Both the position numbers and the translations under genes were made by a program. A stretch of DNA of 64,000 bases from B30-G6 sp964633115 (GTDB lineage Bacteria > Desulfobacterota > Desulfobacteria > Desulfobacterales > B30-G6), in contig CAZWEO010000016.1 in NCBI GenBank assembly GCA_964633115.1, forward strand, positions 1 through 64,000, written 5' to 3'. The notes under the pieces are model-generated. The model had not been told where the DNA came from, did no database searches, and worked only from the letters and a program-made list of their open reading frames with translations. Below, piece by piece: positions 53,139 through 61,392 of the stretch (positions are counted from its first letter, which is position 1; each line of letters starts with the position of its first letter).

Positions 53139-53798
53139 ATGATTTTAAAAGTCTTGTTTCTTGGCAACAGCCATACCTATTTTAATTACATGCCCCAAAT
53201 GTTAGCAATGCTCGTTGATTCCGAAGATCGCGGATTTGAACTGGTATTGGATCAGTGTACCGGAGAAGGCGCCGGTCTGGCCTGGCATTGGCAAAATCAA
53301 CGCAGCCGGAAGGCCATCGAAGAAAAGCATTGGGATGTTGTTGTTCTGCAGGATCGTAGCGGGGGACCCCTGGAGGAGCCGGTGTCCTTTGCCCAACATG
53401 CCGGATTGCTGGATGCTGAAATCCGAAAACACGGCGCCCTTACCCTGATGTTTTTGACATGGGCCAACCGGTCTCGACCGGATACCCAGGCTGTTCTCAC
53501 GGATGCTTACAAAATGACGGCCGAGAAGCTACATGCGGATTTGGCACCGGTGGGAGTGGCCTGGGAAACCTTTTACCAGCTAAACCCTGAATTTGAGCTT
53601 CACCATCGCGATGGCCGTCACGCCAACCCCATGGGGTCATACCTGACTGCTTGCGTCTTCTATTCGGTACTATTTCAGAGTAGCCCCGCAGGGCTTCCCG
53701 GAAGCTTTTTCTTTAAAAATAAAATGTGCTTGAATCTCAATCAAGACAGAGCCGCCTTGCTGCAGAAAACCGCCTGGGAGACAGTCTCGAAGCTATAG
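53139..53798 (+). CDS. SGNH-hydrolase-like protein
   Basis: A 219-residue protein of the SGNH/GDSL hydrolase superfamily (DUF4886-like). Blocks visible: FLGNSHTYFNYMPQML (block I; GNSH with nucleophilic Ser), VVVLQDRSGGP (block III-like), and DGRHANPMGSYL near the C-terminus (catalytic Asp/His as DxxH). No signal peptide, so it would act in the cytoplasm, probably as an esterase or deacylase. It is divergent from the citrate-synthase-like operon and convergent with the transporter. The ATG at 53139 is chosen because of the LFLGNSH start; an in-frame TTG at 53130 is possible. It ends with TAG. Confidence 0.7.
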   Translation: MILKVLFLGNSHTYFNYMPQMLAMLVDSEDRGFELVLDQCTGEGAGLAWHWQNQRSRKAIEEKHWDVVVLQDRSGGPLEEPVSFAQHAGLLDAEIRKHGALTLMFLTWANRSRPDTQAVLTDAYKMTAEKLHADLAPVGVAWETFYQLNPEFELHHRDGRHANPMGSYLTACVFYSVLFQSSPAGLPGSFFFKNKMCLNLNQDRAALLQKTAWETVSKL

Positions 53799-53832
53799 AG
53801 GACCGAAAGTAAAGAAGGGGTTGGAATCCGAC

Positions 53833-55848
53833 CTAGCGTGTCCGCCAGGCCTGGGTACGCATCAACAGATTGCGAGTCACAAAAATGTGGATCAAACGGG
53901 CCCCGACATTGGTATAAAAAATCATCATGCCCATGGCTGCTGCGGGTGCGACATCACCGGCATCGTCCATATTCATCACCGCCACCGATGCAAGGGCAGT
54001 GTCCGGAGAGTATAGAAAAATAACGGCCGAGACAGTGGTCATTGCATTGACAAACAAGTAGATCGAGATATCCAGAATTGAAGGCATACAGACCGGTACA
54101 GTAACTTTGGCCATGAGTCTGTAAAACGGCTGTTTAAGGGAAGAGGCGACTGCCTCGAATTCCCGATCCATTTGTTTTAATGCGGTTATAGCCGTTAAGT
54201 GGGAGACGGTGTAAAAGTGAGTAACCGTGCAGACAACCAGAATCGCCATTGTGCCGTATATCCCATTGAGCGGGTTTGCGGGATTGTTGAAAAAAAAGAT
54301 ATAGGCCAGGCCTAAAACCATTCCGGGAATTGCCATGGGCATCATGGCCAGAAACTGGAAACCGCTTCTGACGGGCATAAACCCTTTTATTTTTTCAACC
54401 ATATAGGCCCCGGAAAAAACAACGATTGTTCCGATAACAGCTGTCAAAAGAGCCATTTTGATGGAATTACCATAGGAAGCCCAGCCGCCCCCATCCATGA
54501 CATTGAAATTATAGTTTCCCAAACTGAAACTTAAATTGTAAGGCCAGAGTTTAACCAGGGCTGCGTATTGACAAATGATAATCAGGCTCAGAATGAAAAA
54601 GGCCACTATGCTGCAGTACGACAAACAAATCGTATCAAATTTTCGATCCGGCTTGGGTTCATAAGGTACGGAGCGTGAGGAGAGTTGCGCGACCTGTTTT
54701 GATTGCACATAGCGATCGATGCCAAATGCCATCATGGCCGGGATCAGCAACACCACAGACACAACAGCCCCCATTTCAAAATTCTGTTGACCGATAACCT
54801 GTTTGTAGATGTCCACGGCCAGCATGTTGTATTGTCCCCCGATCACTTTGGGTAATCCAAAATCGGTGATCACCAGGTTGAAAACCACAAAGGCTGCCGA
54901 AAGTAATCCGTACCGCGCACCGGGGATGGTTACCGTCCAGAATGTTTTCCAGGCACTGGCACGCAGGGAAATGGCTGCTTCGTAGAGACGCGCATCGGAA
55001 ATGGACAGGGCGGTGGTAATGATGATCAGCGCATGCGGGAACGTGAAAAAGATCGATCCCAGCACAATTCCTATGGGACCATAAATTTCGTGGCCGAACA
55101 GCAGGCCTTTGACCAGCCCCTGATTACCAAACAGATAGACCAGCGCGATCCCGGGCAGCAAGGAAGGCACAAGGATCGGAATCATGGCAATGATCCGAAA
55201 AAGCCCCTTGAAGCGCATGGTGCTCCGATTGAGCGCATAGGCAAATCCAAATGCGAGACTCACCGTAATCAATGTGGTCAATACCGAAATGAAAAATGAA
55301 TTTTGAATGGAACGAAAAAGCGCGGGAGTGGAAAAATAAGTGATGTAGTTATCCAATCCTGTGGACTGAGATGGACGCAAGACGATGCGTCTGAACTTAT
55401 TGGCCTTATAGGTGTGCCAGTCGGTATCTGCTACACGGGTCGATCCCACCAGAAACGATGCGTTTTGATCCAGTTGGCGGAGACGATACTCGGTTTTGCT
55501 GCGAAAACTGAAATCAGGAAAAAAGGTGGTGGCGTACAAACGCCCGTCCGCATTGGTCTTTAACTCTTCAGGTTTAAGGACTTTCAAGTTTGCATTGATC
55601 TGGGCAGCGGAAACCACCTCACTCCAGCCATCACCCGTATTGACTTGAAATTCAAAATTTTCCAGATCAAAAGCAGCTGTTGTAAAAGATTTTGACAGCA
55701 TCGCATAAAGCGGGAATGCCAGTGCGATCACAAGGTAGACGGCAATGACAAGCATAAACGCTGCCATCATGCGGGCATCTTTACTCGTTTTGGGACGAAT
55801 AATCGGTGCCGGGGACATTTCTTTGGTATCAGGGAAATTACTATTCAT
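53833..55848 (-). CDS. ABC transporter permease, fused two-domain (2-aminoethylphosphonate type)
   Basis: A 671-residue inner-membrane protein made of two permease halves. Each has the EAA-loop region: EAAISLRASAWKTFWTVTIPG in the first and EFEAVASSLKQPFYRLMAKVT in the second. The first half carries an additional periplasmic segment (about 60-170) between TM1 and TM2. The fused arrangement is typical of the putative 2-aminoethylphosphonate/Fe3+-type permeases (PhnU2/AepW class). The gene begins four bases after the ATPase stop, and the substrate-binding protein lies upstream of that. It would import the phosphonate with the energy from the ATPase. Confidence 0.85.
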   Translation of the reverse strand: MNSNFPDTKEMSPAPIIRPKTSKDARMMAAFMLVIAVYLVIALAFPLYAMLSKSFTTAAFDLENFEFQVNTGDGWSEVVSAAQINANLKVLKPEELKTNADGRLYATTFFPDFSFRSKTEYRLRQLDQNASFLVGSTRVADTDWHTYKANKFRRIVLRPSQSTGLDNYITYFSTPALFRSIQNSFFISVLTTLITVSLAFGFAYALNRSTMRFKGLFRIIAMIPILVPSLLPGIALVYLFGNQGLVKGLLFGHEIYGPIGIVLGSIFFTFPHALIIITTALSISDARLYEAAISLRASAWKTFWTVTIPGARYGLLSAAFVVFNLVITDFGLPKVIGGQYNMLAVDIYKQVIGQQNFEMGAVVSVVLLIPAMMAFGIDRYVQSKQVAQLSSRSVPYEPKPDRKFDTICLSYCSIVAFFILSLIIICQYAALVKLWPYNLSFSLGNYNFNVMDGGGWASYGNSIKMALLTAVIGTIVVFSGAYMVEKIKGFMPVRSGFQFLAMMPMAIPGMVLGLAYIFFFNNPANPLNGIYGTMAILVVCTVTHFYTVSHLTAITALKQMDREFEAVASSLKQPFYRLMAKVTVPVCMPSILDISIYLFVNAMTTVSAVIFLYSPDTALASVAVMNMDDAGDVAPAAAMGMMIFYTNVGARLIHIFVTRNLLMRTQAWRTR

Positions 55849-55852
55849 TGTA

Positions 55853-56983
55853 TTAGTTCGTGGTAGGGTCGAAAACCATGAGTCGATCGGGTGGCAGTGC
55901 TATCGACATTTGTTTGCCAACGGTCGTGTTCATGCGGATGACGGCATTGACTGACAGGTCGATGACCAGCTGCGAATTACCCAGTTGCTCGTCACCCAGA
56001 TGAAGACGCCAGAATGATCCTAGAAATTCCATGTCCTTGACCGTGGCATTGAAGCTGTTTCCTGTTTGAGCAACAGTATCCTCAATTTCATCACTCGGCA
56101 CAATATCTTCGGGGCGTATGGAGATAACAGCGGGTTGCCCGGGCGATAAGCTGTGCGGTCGGCAAGCAAACTCGAGTGAACCGATTCTAGCTGATTCGGG
56201 TGTTCCAGCATGACCACTCACGTGATTCATGGTACCGATGAAATTGGCTACAAACAATGTTTTGGGCTCACGGTATATTTCTGTAGGGGTCCCAATCTGA
56301 TCAATGACGCCCTGGTTCATCACCACAATGCGATCTGCCATGGTCAGGGCTTCCTCCTGATCGTGGGTCACCATGACCGTGGTCACCGCAAGTTTTTGCT
56401 GAAGGGCTTTAACCTCCTGCCGCAAATAGACCCGAACTTTGGCATCAAGAGCCGACAATGGTTCATCGAGCAGTAACAAGCCGGGGGACGTGGCGATGGC
56501 CCTGGCCAAAGCGATACGCTGCTGTTGGCCTCCTGACAGTTGGGAAGGGTATTTTTTCTCTTGTTCCGGAAGACCCACCAGTTCCAGCAGTTCGTCCACA
56601 CGCTTTTTGATATCGGCGCGCGAAAGTTTTTGATTTTCCAGACCAAAAGCAATATTTTTCTCAACCGTCAGGTTGGGAAACAGGGCGTAGGACTGAAAAA
56701 CAATCCCGAAATCACGTTCTGATGGAGGCAGTGCTGAGATATCTTTTTCGGCTTGGTGCACTGTACCTGAAGTTTGGATATCAAGACCGGCAATGGCACG
56801 CAAAAAGGTCGTTTTACCGCAGCCGGATGGCCCTAGAAAACAAACAAACTCCCCATCGTTGACGTCGAGAGAAATGTCGTCTAAAGCTACAAATTCACCA
56901 AACTTCTTGGTCAGTCTGGATATCCGAAGATAGGGAGGTTTATTTGAGGTGTTGGCAACAGACAGATCGCTCACGATTATCAT
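55853..56983 (-). CDS. ABC transporter ATPase (2-aminoethylphosphonate type)
   Basis: A 376-residue ATPase. Walker A LGPSGCGKTTF at about residue 48, signature LSGGQQQRIALARA, Walker B LLLLDEPLSALDAKVR and H-loop VTHDQEEAL are intact. The C-terminal 110 residues form a TOBE regulatory domain (ISIRPEDIVPS...). It belongs to the PhnT/PotA/FbpC-like group and couples to the permease downstream. The frame is open further upstream to 57148, but homology begins after MIIVSDLS, so I chose the ATG at 56983; a GTG three codons later has a better spaced AGAGG site. A strong hairpin precedes it. Confidence 0.85.
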   Translation of the reverse strand: MIIVSDLSVANTSNKPPYLRISRLTKKFGEFVALDDISLDVNDGEFVCFLGPSGCGKTTFLRAIAGLDIQTSGTVHQAEKDISALPPSERDFGIVFQSYALFPNLTVEKNIAFGLENQKLSRADIKKRVDELLELVGLPEQEKKYPSQLSGGQQQRIALARAIATSPGLLLLDEPLSALDAKVRVYLRQEVKALQQKLAVTTVMVTHDQEEALTMADRIVVMNQGVIDQIGTPTEIYREPKTLFVANFIGTMNHVSGHAGTPESARIGSLEFACRPHSLSPGQPAVISIRPEDIVPSDEIEDTVAQTGNSFNATVKDMEFLGSFWRLHLGDEQLGNSQLVIDLSVNAVIRMNTTVGKQMSIALPPDRLMVFDPTTN

Positions 56984-57009
56984 ACCTCTATTTGGGGACA
57001 TAAAGTATC

Positions 57010-57044
57010 GACAGCCTGATCCAATATAAAAGGACCAGGCTGTC
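57010..57044 (-). promoter_or_regulatory. Hairpin between substrate-binding protein and ATPase genes
   Basis: GACAGCCTG and CAGGCTGTC (9 bp) extend inward by GTCC/GGAT to a 13-bp stem with loop TTTTATATT on the mRNA. It starts ten bases after the binding-protein stop. Such structures often protect the abundant binding-protein mRNA and reduce expression of the downstream transporter genes. Without a following T-run it is more likely a processing/partial termination site. Confidence 0.6.
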
Positions 57045-57053
57045 AAAGTTGAA

Positions 57054-58091
57054 TTAATTTTTAGGATCTGATTTGGAATCGTAGCGTTTTTGCCATTCGG
57101 CCAGAATTCTTTTTCTGTTGTTGGCTGCAAATTCGAAATCGTTTTCAATCATCTGATCAAGTGTTTCCGGTGGGAAATGCTTGACCGGTTTTGCGACGCC
57201 TTTGTAACCGACCACAGCATAAGCAACGTTATACATTACATTGGCTTTTTTAGTGAGCGACCAGTCCATCAACGTTTGGGCGGCTTTAAGTTTGTCTGTA
57301 CCGGCTATAATGGCAGCAGCTTCTATCTCCCAGCCGATCCCCTCTTTTGGAATAAGGATATCTACAGGTGCGCCCGATTCCTTCAATCTTGCACCACGGA
57401 AGGCAAAGGAAACACCGATGGGAATTTCTCCTGCGGCTGCCAGTTTAGCAGGCTTTGAACCCGAATGCGTGTAACGGGCGATATTTTCGTGCAGAAGATC
57501 CATAAAAGCCCAGCCACCCTTTTCACCAAACAGTTGTAACCAGCTGGAAACATCGAGAAAGCCGGTACCGGATGAATTCGGATTGGGCATGATCACATGA
57601 CCTTTGTACATGGGTTTGGTAAGATCCCACCAGGATTTCGGCGGCACCAGGCCATGTTTCTTGGCTTCGACGGTATTGTAAGTAATCGCTGCCACATAGG
57701 CGTCCATACCAATCCAGCTGGGAACAGGATCACTGTCGTACATTTTAGGATTTATATTTTCAAGTCCTTTGGGCTTGTAGGGGTGTAGCATGCCTTCGGA
57801 TTTGAATAACAATAAAGACGATCCGGAAAGCCCCCAAACGATATCGGCTTGCGGGTTATTCTTCTCCGCTAACAGTTTAGCTGTCATAATCCCGGTTGAA
57901 TCCCGAACGAATTTAATATTGATATCCGGATGATCCTCGTTAAATGTGGCTGCATATCTTGGAAGATCTTCTGCTTCAATAGCGGTATAGACGATTAGAT
58001 CTACTGCAAGTGCTGTGTTCCCAAGAGCGAACATGGATACCGCAACGACACATACTCCGACTACCAGCTTCTTTAACATCGTTTGTATCAT
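57054..58091 (-). CDS. Periplasmic substrate-binding protein, 2-aminoethylphosphonate type
   Basis: A 345-residue binding protein with a classical signal peptide (MIQTMLKKLVVGVCVVAVSM, cleavage after ALA at about residue 29). The mature chain starts VDLIVYTAIEAEDL and has the type-2 periplasmic fold of the putative AEP/iron family (PhnS2/AepX); GIMTAKLLAEKNNPQADIVWG and PNPNSSGTGFLDVSSWLQLF are its typical regions. It delivers the phosphonate to the fused permease. A GGAGGAG site precedes the ATG and a sigma-54-like sequence lies 39-54 bases upstream. An iron-binding role is less likely because the tyrosine ligands of Fe-binding relatives are not evident. Confidence 0.82.
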   Translation of the reverse strand: MIQTMLKKLVVGVCVVAVSMFALGNTALAVDLIVYTAIEAEDLPRYAATFNEDHPDINIKFVRDSTGIMTAKLLAEKNNPQADIVWGLSGSSLLLFKSEGMLHPYKPKGLENINPKMYDSDPVPSWIGMDAYVAAITYNTVEAKKHGLVPPKSWWDLTKPMYKGHVIMPNPNSSGTGFLDVSSWLQLFGEKGGWAFMDLLHENIARYTHSGSKPAKLAAAGEIPIGVSFAFRGARLKESGAPVDILIPKEGIGWEIEAAAIIAGTDKLKAAQTLMDWSLTKKANVMYNVAYAVVGYKGVAKPVKHFPPETLDQMIENDFEFAANNRKRILAEWQKRYDSKSDPKN

Positions 58092-58129
58092 GGTGTTTCT
58101 CCTCCTAAAATTAGATTTGGGTTACAGTG

Positions 58130-58145
58130 TGCAACCATTTGGCCC
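58130..58145 (-). promoter_or_regulatory. Possible sigma-54 promoter of the transporter operon
   Basis: Read on the minus strand, GGGCCAAATGGTTGCA has the -24 GG and -12 GC dinucleotides at the right distance and a full TTGCA. Transcription would start about 10-12 bases downstream, giving a short leader before the binding-protein ATG at 58091. The -24 box is only partly like the consensus TGGCAC. Confidence 0.4.
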
Positions 58146-58370
58146 ACAGCCAAAGGCTGAAATTCCTTTGCCTCCGAAATTAATGCAATTTTTTTATGGG
58201 ATTTATTTTTATAGTTAAATCTATTCATAAAAGCAATTAGTTTATGCAGATAGAAATTAAAAAATGAACGCCATTCAATCTACAAGCGGATATATTGCAT
58301 AAATCAGCTATTATTAGTCAAATTAATAATTATCATACCCTTAATGATAAAAAGTTATAGATTCAGCAGG

Positions 58371-59552
58371 CTACAACTCTTTTGAAAGCTTGTAGGCCAG
58401 GGGAAGGGTGGTGAGAGCGGCGATCCCGATTACGACAACTGTGAATTCTACCCCGACGGCATCGCTGAGCGATCCGAAAACAGGAGGACCGAAGGCAGCC
58501 CCGACGATGATGGCGGTGTAAAACAAACCGAAAACACGCGGTGCATGGGATGGTGATACAAATTCGGCCACGGTCCCATATAGGACCGAGGATGTCCCGT
58601 TCAGCGCAATCCCCAGTAAGGGCAGGAAGAAGAATATTCCAGTCAAGGTTGAACCATAAAGGTATATAATGCCCAATCCTGTCATGGCTTCAGTGATGGT
58701 TATAGCAGGGATAATACCGATCTTTTCAGCCAAAATTCCGCACAGAAATTTCCCCAAAGCCCCTCCGATGAAAAGCAGGGACAGGGCCAGTCCCGTTGAT
58801 GCCATTGGCATACCCTTGTTGATGAGCAGGAATGGCAGGAAGGTAATCAAGGCGGATCGTACCACTGTATCAATAAAACCAATCGCAGACAGTGAGAAAA
58901 AAGCCTTTTTATTTTCGATACCCCAACCGCTGATTTTCCCACTTACTATACCAGTCTTAGCATCCACGCCTCCGGTGTGATTACTTTTTAAAAGAGAATA
59001 CAGGCCCACCGCCATAATGAAACCAAGGATACCGTATGCAAAGCAGAGCGTCCGCCAACTTGCGATTGATAACACAACAGCAGCGATGGCCGGAAAAAGG
59101 AATTTGCCCATATCTCCACTGAAGTTGTAGGTTCCCAGGGCAATACGCCGGTTGTCCTGGCCATATGCCATGGAAATCATAGATGAAGCCAGGGGGTGTT
59201 GTACACCAGCCCCCAGACCACCAATGATGAGCAGGATGCACAAGGTGTAGATGTTTCCGGAGAAGGCCAGCATCATGAAGCACACAGACGTAACGAATGT
59301 CCCCAGAGTCAACAGCCGGCGCTCACCGTAGCGTTCACCTAAAAATCCTGCGGGTATCTGGAACAACGCGGTAGCACATTCAAAACAGGTGACGAGTAAG
59401 CCCACCTGGGTAAGGGAAAGTTGGAAGGCTAATTTCCAAAAAGGAAGCAACACTGCCAGGCCGTCAGCAATGCTATCGTGAAAGATATGGAAAAGGCCCC
59501 CGCTAAACAAGACCTTTCTACGCCGGGATCTATCGTTTACCATGAAGCTCAT
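58371..59552 (-). CDS. MFS transporter of the fosmidomycin-resistance (Fsr) type
   Basis: A 393-residue protein with about twelve transmembrane helices. The N-terminus FSGGLFHIFHDSIADGLAVL resembles the Fsr family, which exports the phosphonate antibiotic fosmidomycin. The MFS motif A is GFLGERYGERRLLTLG at about residues 70-85. A position beside the phosphonate importer makes export of a phosphonate or a toxic aldehyde product possible. About 280 bases of AT-rich DNA with the transporter promoter separate it from the binding-protein gene, with the same orientation. Confidence 0.78.
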   Translation of the reverse strand: MSFMVNDRSRRRKVLFSGGLFHIFHDSIADGLAVLLPFWKLAFQLSLTQVGLLVTCFECATALFQIPAGFLGERYGERRLLTLGTFVTSVCFMMLAFSGNIYTLCILLIIGGLGAGVQHPLASSMISMAYGQDNRRIALGTYNFSGDMGKFLFPAIAAVVLSIASWRTLCFAYGILGFIMAVGLYSLLKSNHTGGVDAKTGIVSGKISGWGIENKKAFFSLSAIGFIDTVVRSALITFLPFLLINKGMPMASTGLALSLLFIGGALGKFLCGILAEKIGIIPAITITEAMTGLGIIYLYGSTLTGIFFFLPLLGIALNGTSSVLYGTVAEFVSPSHAPRVFGLFYTAIIVGAAFGPPVFGSLSDAVGVEFTVVVIGIAALTTLPLAYKLSKEL

Positions 59553-59718
59553 CAGATTTGGAAAAAATGCTCCATCTTCTGCAAAGCATTTCCGGTTGTA
59601 TTCTTTATTATAAAGGCAGTTCCATCTTTTTAGATCAGCAAATTGCTATCAGCTGTTAATCCGAACCTATCACAAAGCCGATCAAATTATACTCGCCAAG
59701 TTTCATGATAGGCTCGGA

Positions 59719-60705
59719 TTAGCCACCGATACCCGACATGGCATCATTCACACCGCAGGAACTTTCCGGTGACAGTGGGTGGGCAGCGTGTTTGTGACCA
59801 ACCGCTTGACGGAAAAGGTTTTTCAGATCGTCAGCGCTACAGCCTGATCGCAAGGGTCCTCTGATATCCAGCTGTTTATCAGATAGAAGGCAGGGTCGTA
59901 GTTGACCGTTGGCCGTGAGGCGCAATCGATTGCAGGTTTGGCAGAAATGCCGGCTCATGGCTGGAATGAATCCAATTTCGCCCATAGCATTCTTGATGCG
60001 ATATCGTTCGGCCGGTCCATCGCTGCCTGATTTACTCACCGGTATCAACTCGCCTAGTTCGCTGATGGATTTCTTGATATCGGGCGCCAAGATATAGTCA
60101 CCATTGGCCATTTGAGGATTACCAATGGGCATGTATTCGATGAACCGAATATGAAACGGGTAAGTCAGTGAAAGCTTGGCCAGATCAACAAACTCATCGT
60201 CGTTGTAGCCTTTTAAGGCGACAACATTAATCTTGATGGGTTCGAATCCAAGTTTTTTGACTTTTTCAATACCGGTCCAAACTTGATCAAACAGGTCATA
60301 GCCCGCGATAAGTTTGTACTTTTCTGCATCAAGTGTATCCAGACTGATATTGATGCGTTGAACCCCTGCGGCTTTAATAGCTTCAGCATGCTCCGCCAGC
60401 AATACAGCATTGGTTGTTAGCGAGATATCGGAAAGTCCTTCAACCGCCGTCAGGTCATTTAAAAAAGTATAGACGCCTTTGCGTAGCAGCGGTTCTCCGC
60501 CCGTCAACCTAACTTTTGAAATGCCCAGACTGACGCCTACCCGTACAACCCGTAGAATTTCCTCATAGCGTAAAATATCCGCGTGAGATTGTTTGGGTAC
60601 CAGTCCCCCTGGGGCGCAGTACAAACAGCGCAAATTGCACCGGTCGGTGATGGAGATGCGCAGATAATTTAAATGGCGTTTATGGTTGTCGATGAGTTCA
60701 GACAT
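59719..60705 (-). CDS. moaA: GTP 3',8-cyclase MoaA
   Basis: A 328-residue radical SAM enzyme that begins molybdopterin synthesis by converting GTP to 3',8-cyclo-dihydro-GTP. The N-terminal cluster motif is DRCNLRCLYCAP. The second, C-terminal cluster is bound by FCQTCNRLRLTANGQLRPCL. The conserved Gly-Gly at the extreme C-terminus (SGIGG) is present. LTGGEPLLRKGV is the usual SAM-binding block. I chose the ATG at 60705 (AGG nearby; the family start follows); an in-frame ATG at 60744 adds 13 residues. No other moa gene is near. Confidence 0.95.
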   Translation of the reverse strand: MSELIDNHKRHLNYLRISITDRCNLRCLYCAPGGLVPKQSHADILRYEEILRVVRVGVSLGISKVRLTGGEPLLRKGVYTFLNDLTAVEGLSDISLTTNAVLLAEHAEAIKAAGVQRINISLDTLDAEKYKLIAGYDLFDQVWTGIEKVKKLGFEPIKINVVALKGYNDDEFVDLAKLSLTYPFHIRFIEYMPIGNPQMANGDYILAPDIKKSISELGELIPVSKSGSDGPAERYRIKNAMGEIGFIPAMSRHFCQTCNRLRLTANGQLRPCLLSDKQLDIRGPLRSGCSADDLKNLFRQAVGHKHAAHPLSPESSCGVNDAMSGIGG

Positions 60706-60744
60706 TTTGCCTGGTATTCTTTCATTCTTATATAAATCTTGCAT

Positions 60745-61392
60745 TCGGCATTTGTACAGACGATTTTCAAAAATAGTGTTCTTAGCCTTTTAGGCTATTA
60801 GACTGTAGGCTGTAGGACGCTAATCGCTCAACGACTTCCGCCTTCTGAATTCTAACCCAACTCTCTGCACTTCTGTCCTTTACGTCACTCCCTCGGAAGA
60901 GGGAATCCAGACAAAGCTATTAGCTCAAGGCTTATTCTGGACCCCACCCCCTCCTTCGAGGGGACAAGCCTTCATGGGGATGACAATCGGGGACCGTTTA
61001 ACTGCTTACTGCCTACTCCATACTGTTTGAACCAAAGACGCCGGTCAAGTCCTGATTAAAAGTGGTCACATCTGAAGAGTTTTACCCTACTGGAAATACC
61101 CTTTTCTTAGGCAAATGTTACAACAGCAAACATATATGCCTTCAGCCTTCACCGTCGTTCCCACGGAAGTGGGAACCCAGACAAAGCCATCAGCAAAAGG
61201 CTATTCCTGGATCCCCATTTCCATGGGGATGACGAAAACGGTTTAACGCATGACCTAAAATGCGTAACTGGTGCCGCAACTCGAAACCCGCAGCCCGAAA
61301 CTCGCGACCCGATTCTGAATTCTGTCTCCTGACTCCCTTGGCCCGCCATAGCCATGAGCCTGCCGAAGGGGCGACGGCGGCTGACTCCTATG
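60745..61392. repeat. Repeat-rich intergenic region
   Basis: No gene is supported in 648 bases. It starts with a family A palindrome (60790-60822). Two copies of a further family with GGAATCCAG / CTGGATCCCC arms and an AGACAAAGC core (CGTCATTCCC-type) lie at about 60890-60990 and 61150-61240; each has arms that pair, with TCGTTCCCACGGAAGTGGGAAC a perfect hairpin in the second. A piece of a GCAACTCGAAACCCGC repeat (61275-61310) follows. Confidence 0.65.

Noticed and set aside
53833..58091. Iron(III) ABC importer
   Set aside because: The ATPase and fused permease fit this class too, but the binding protein looks like the aminoethylphosphonate group and the neighbours are phosphonate genes; kept only as a weaker alternative.
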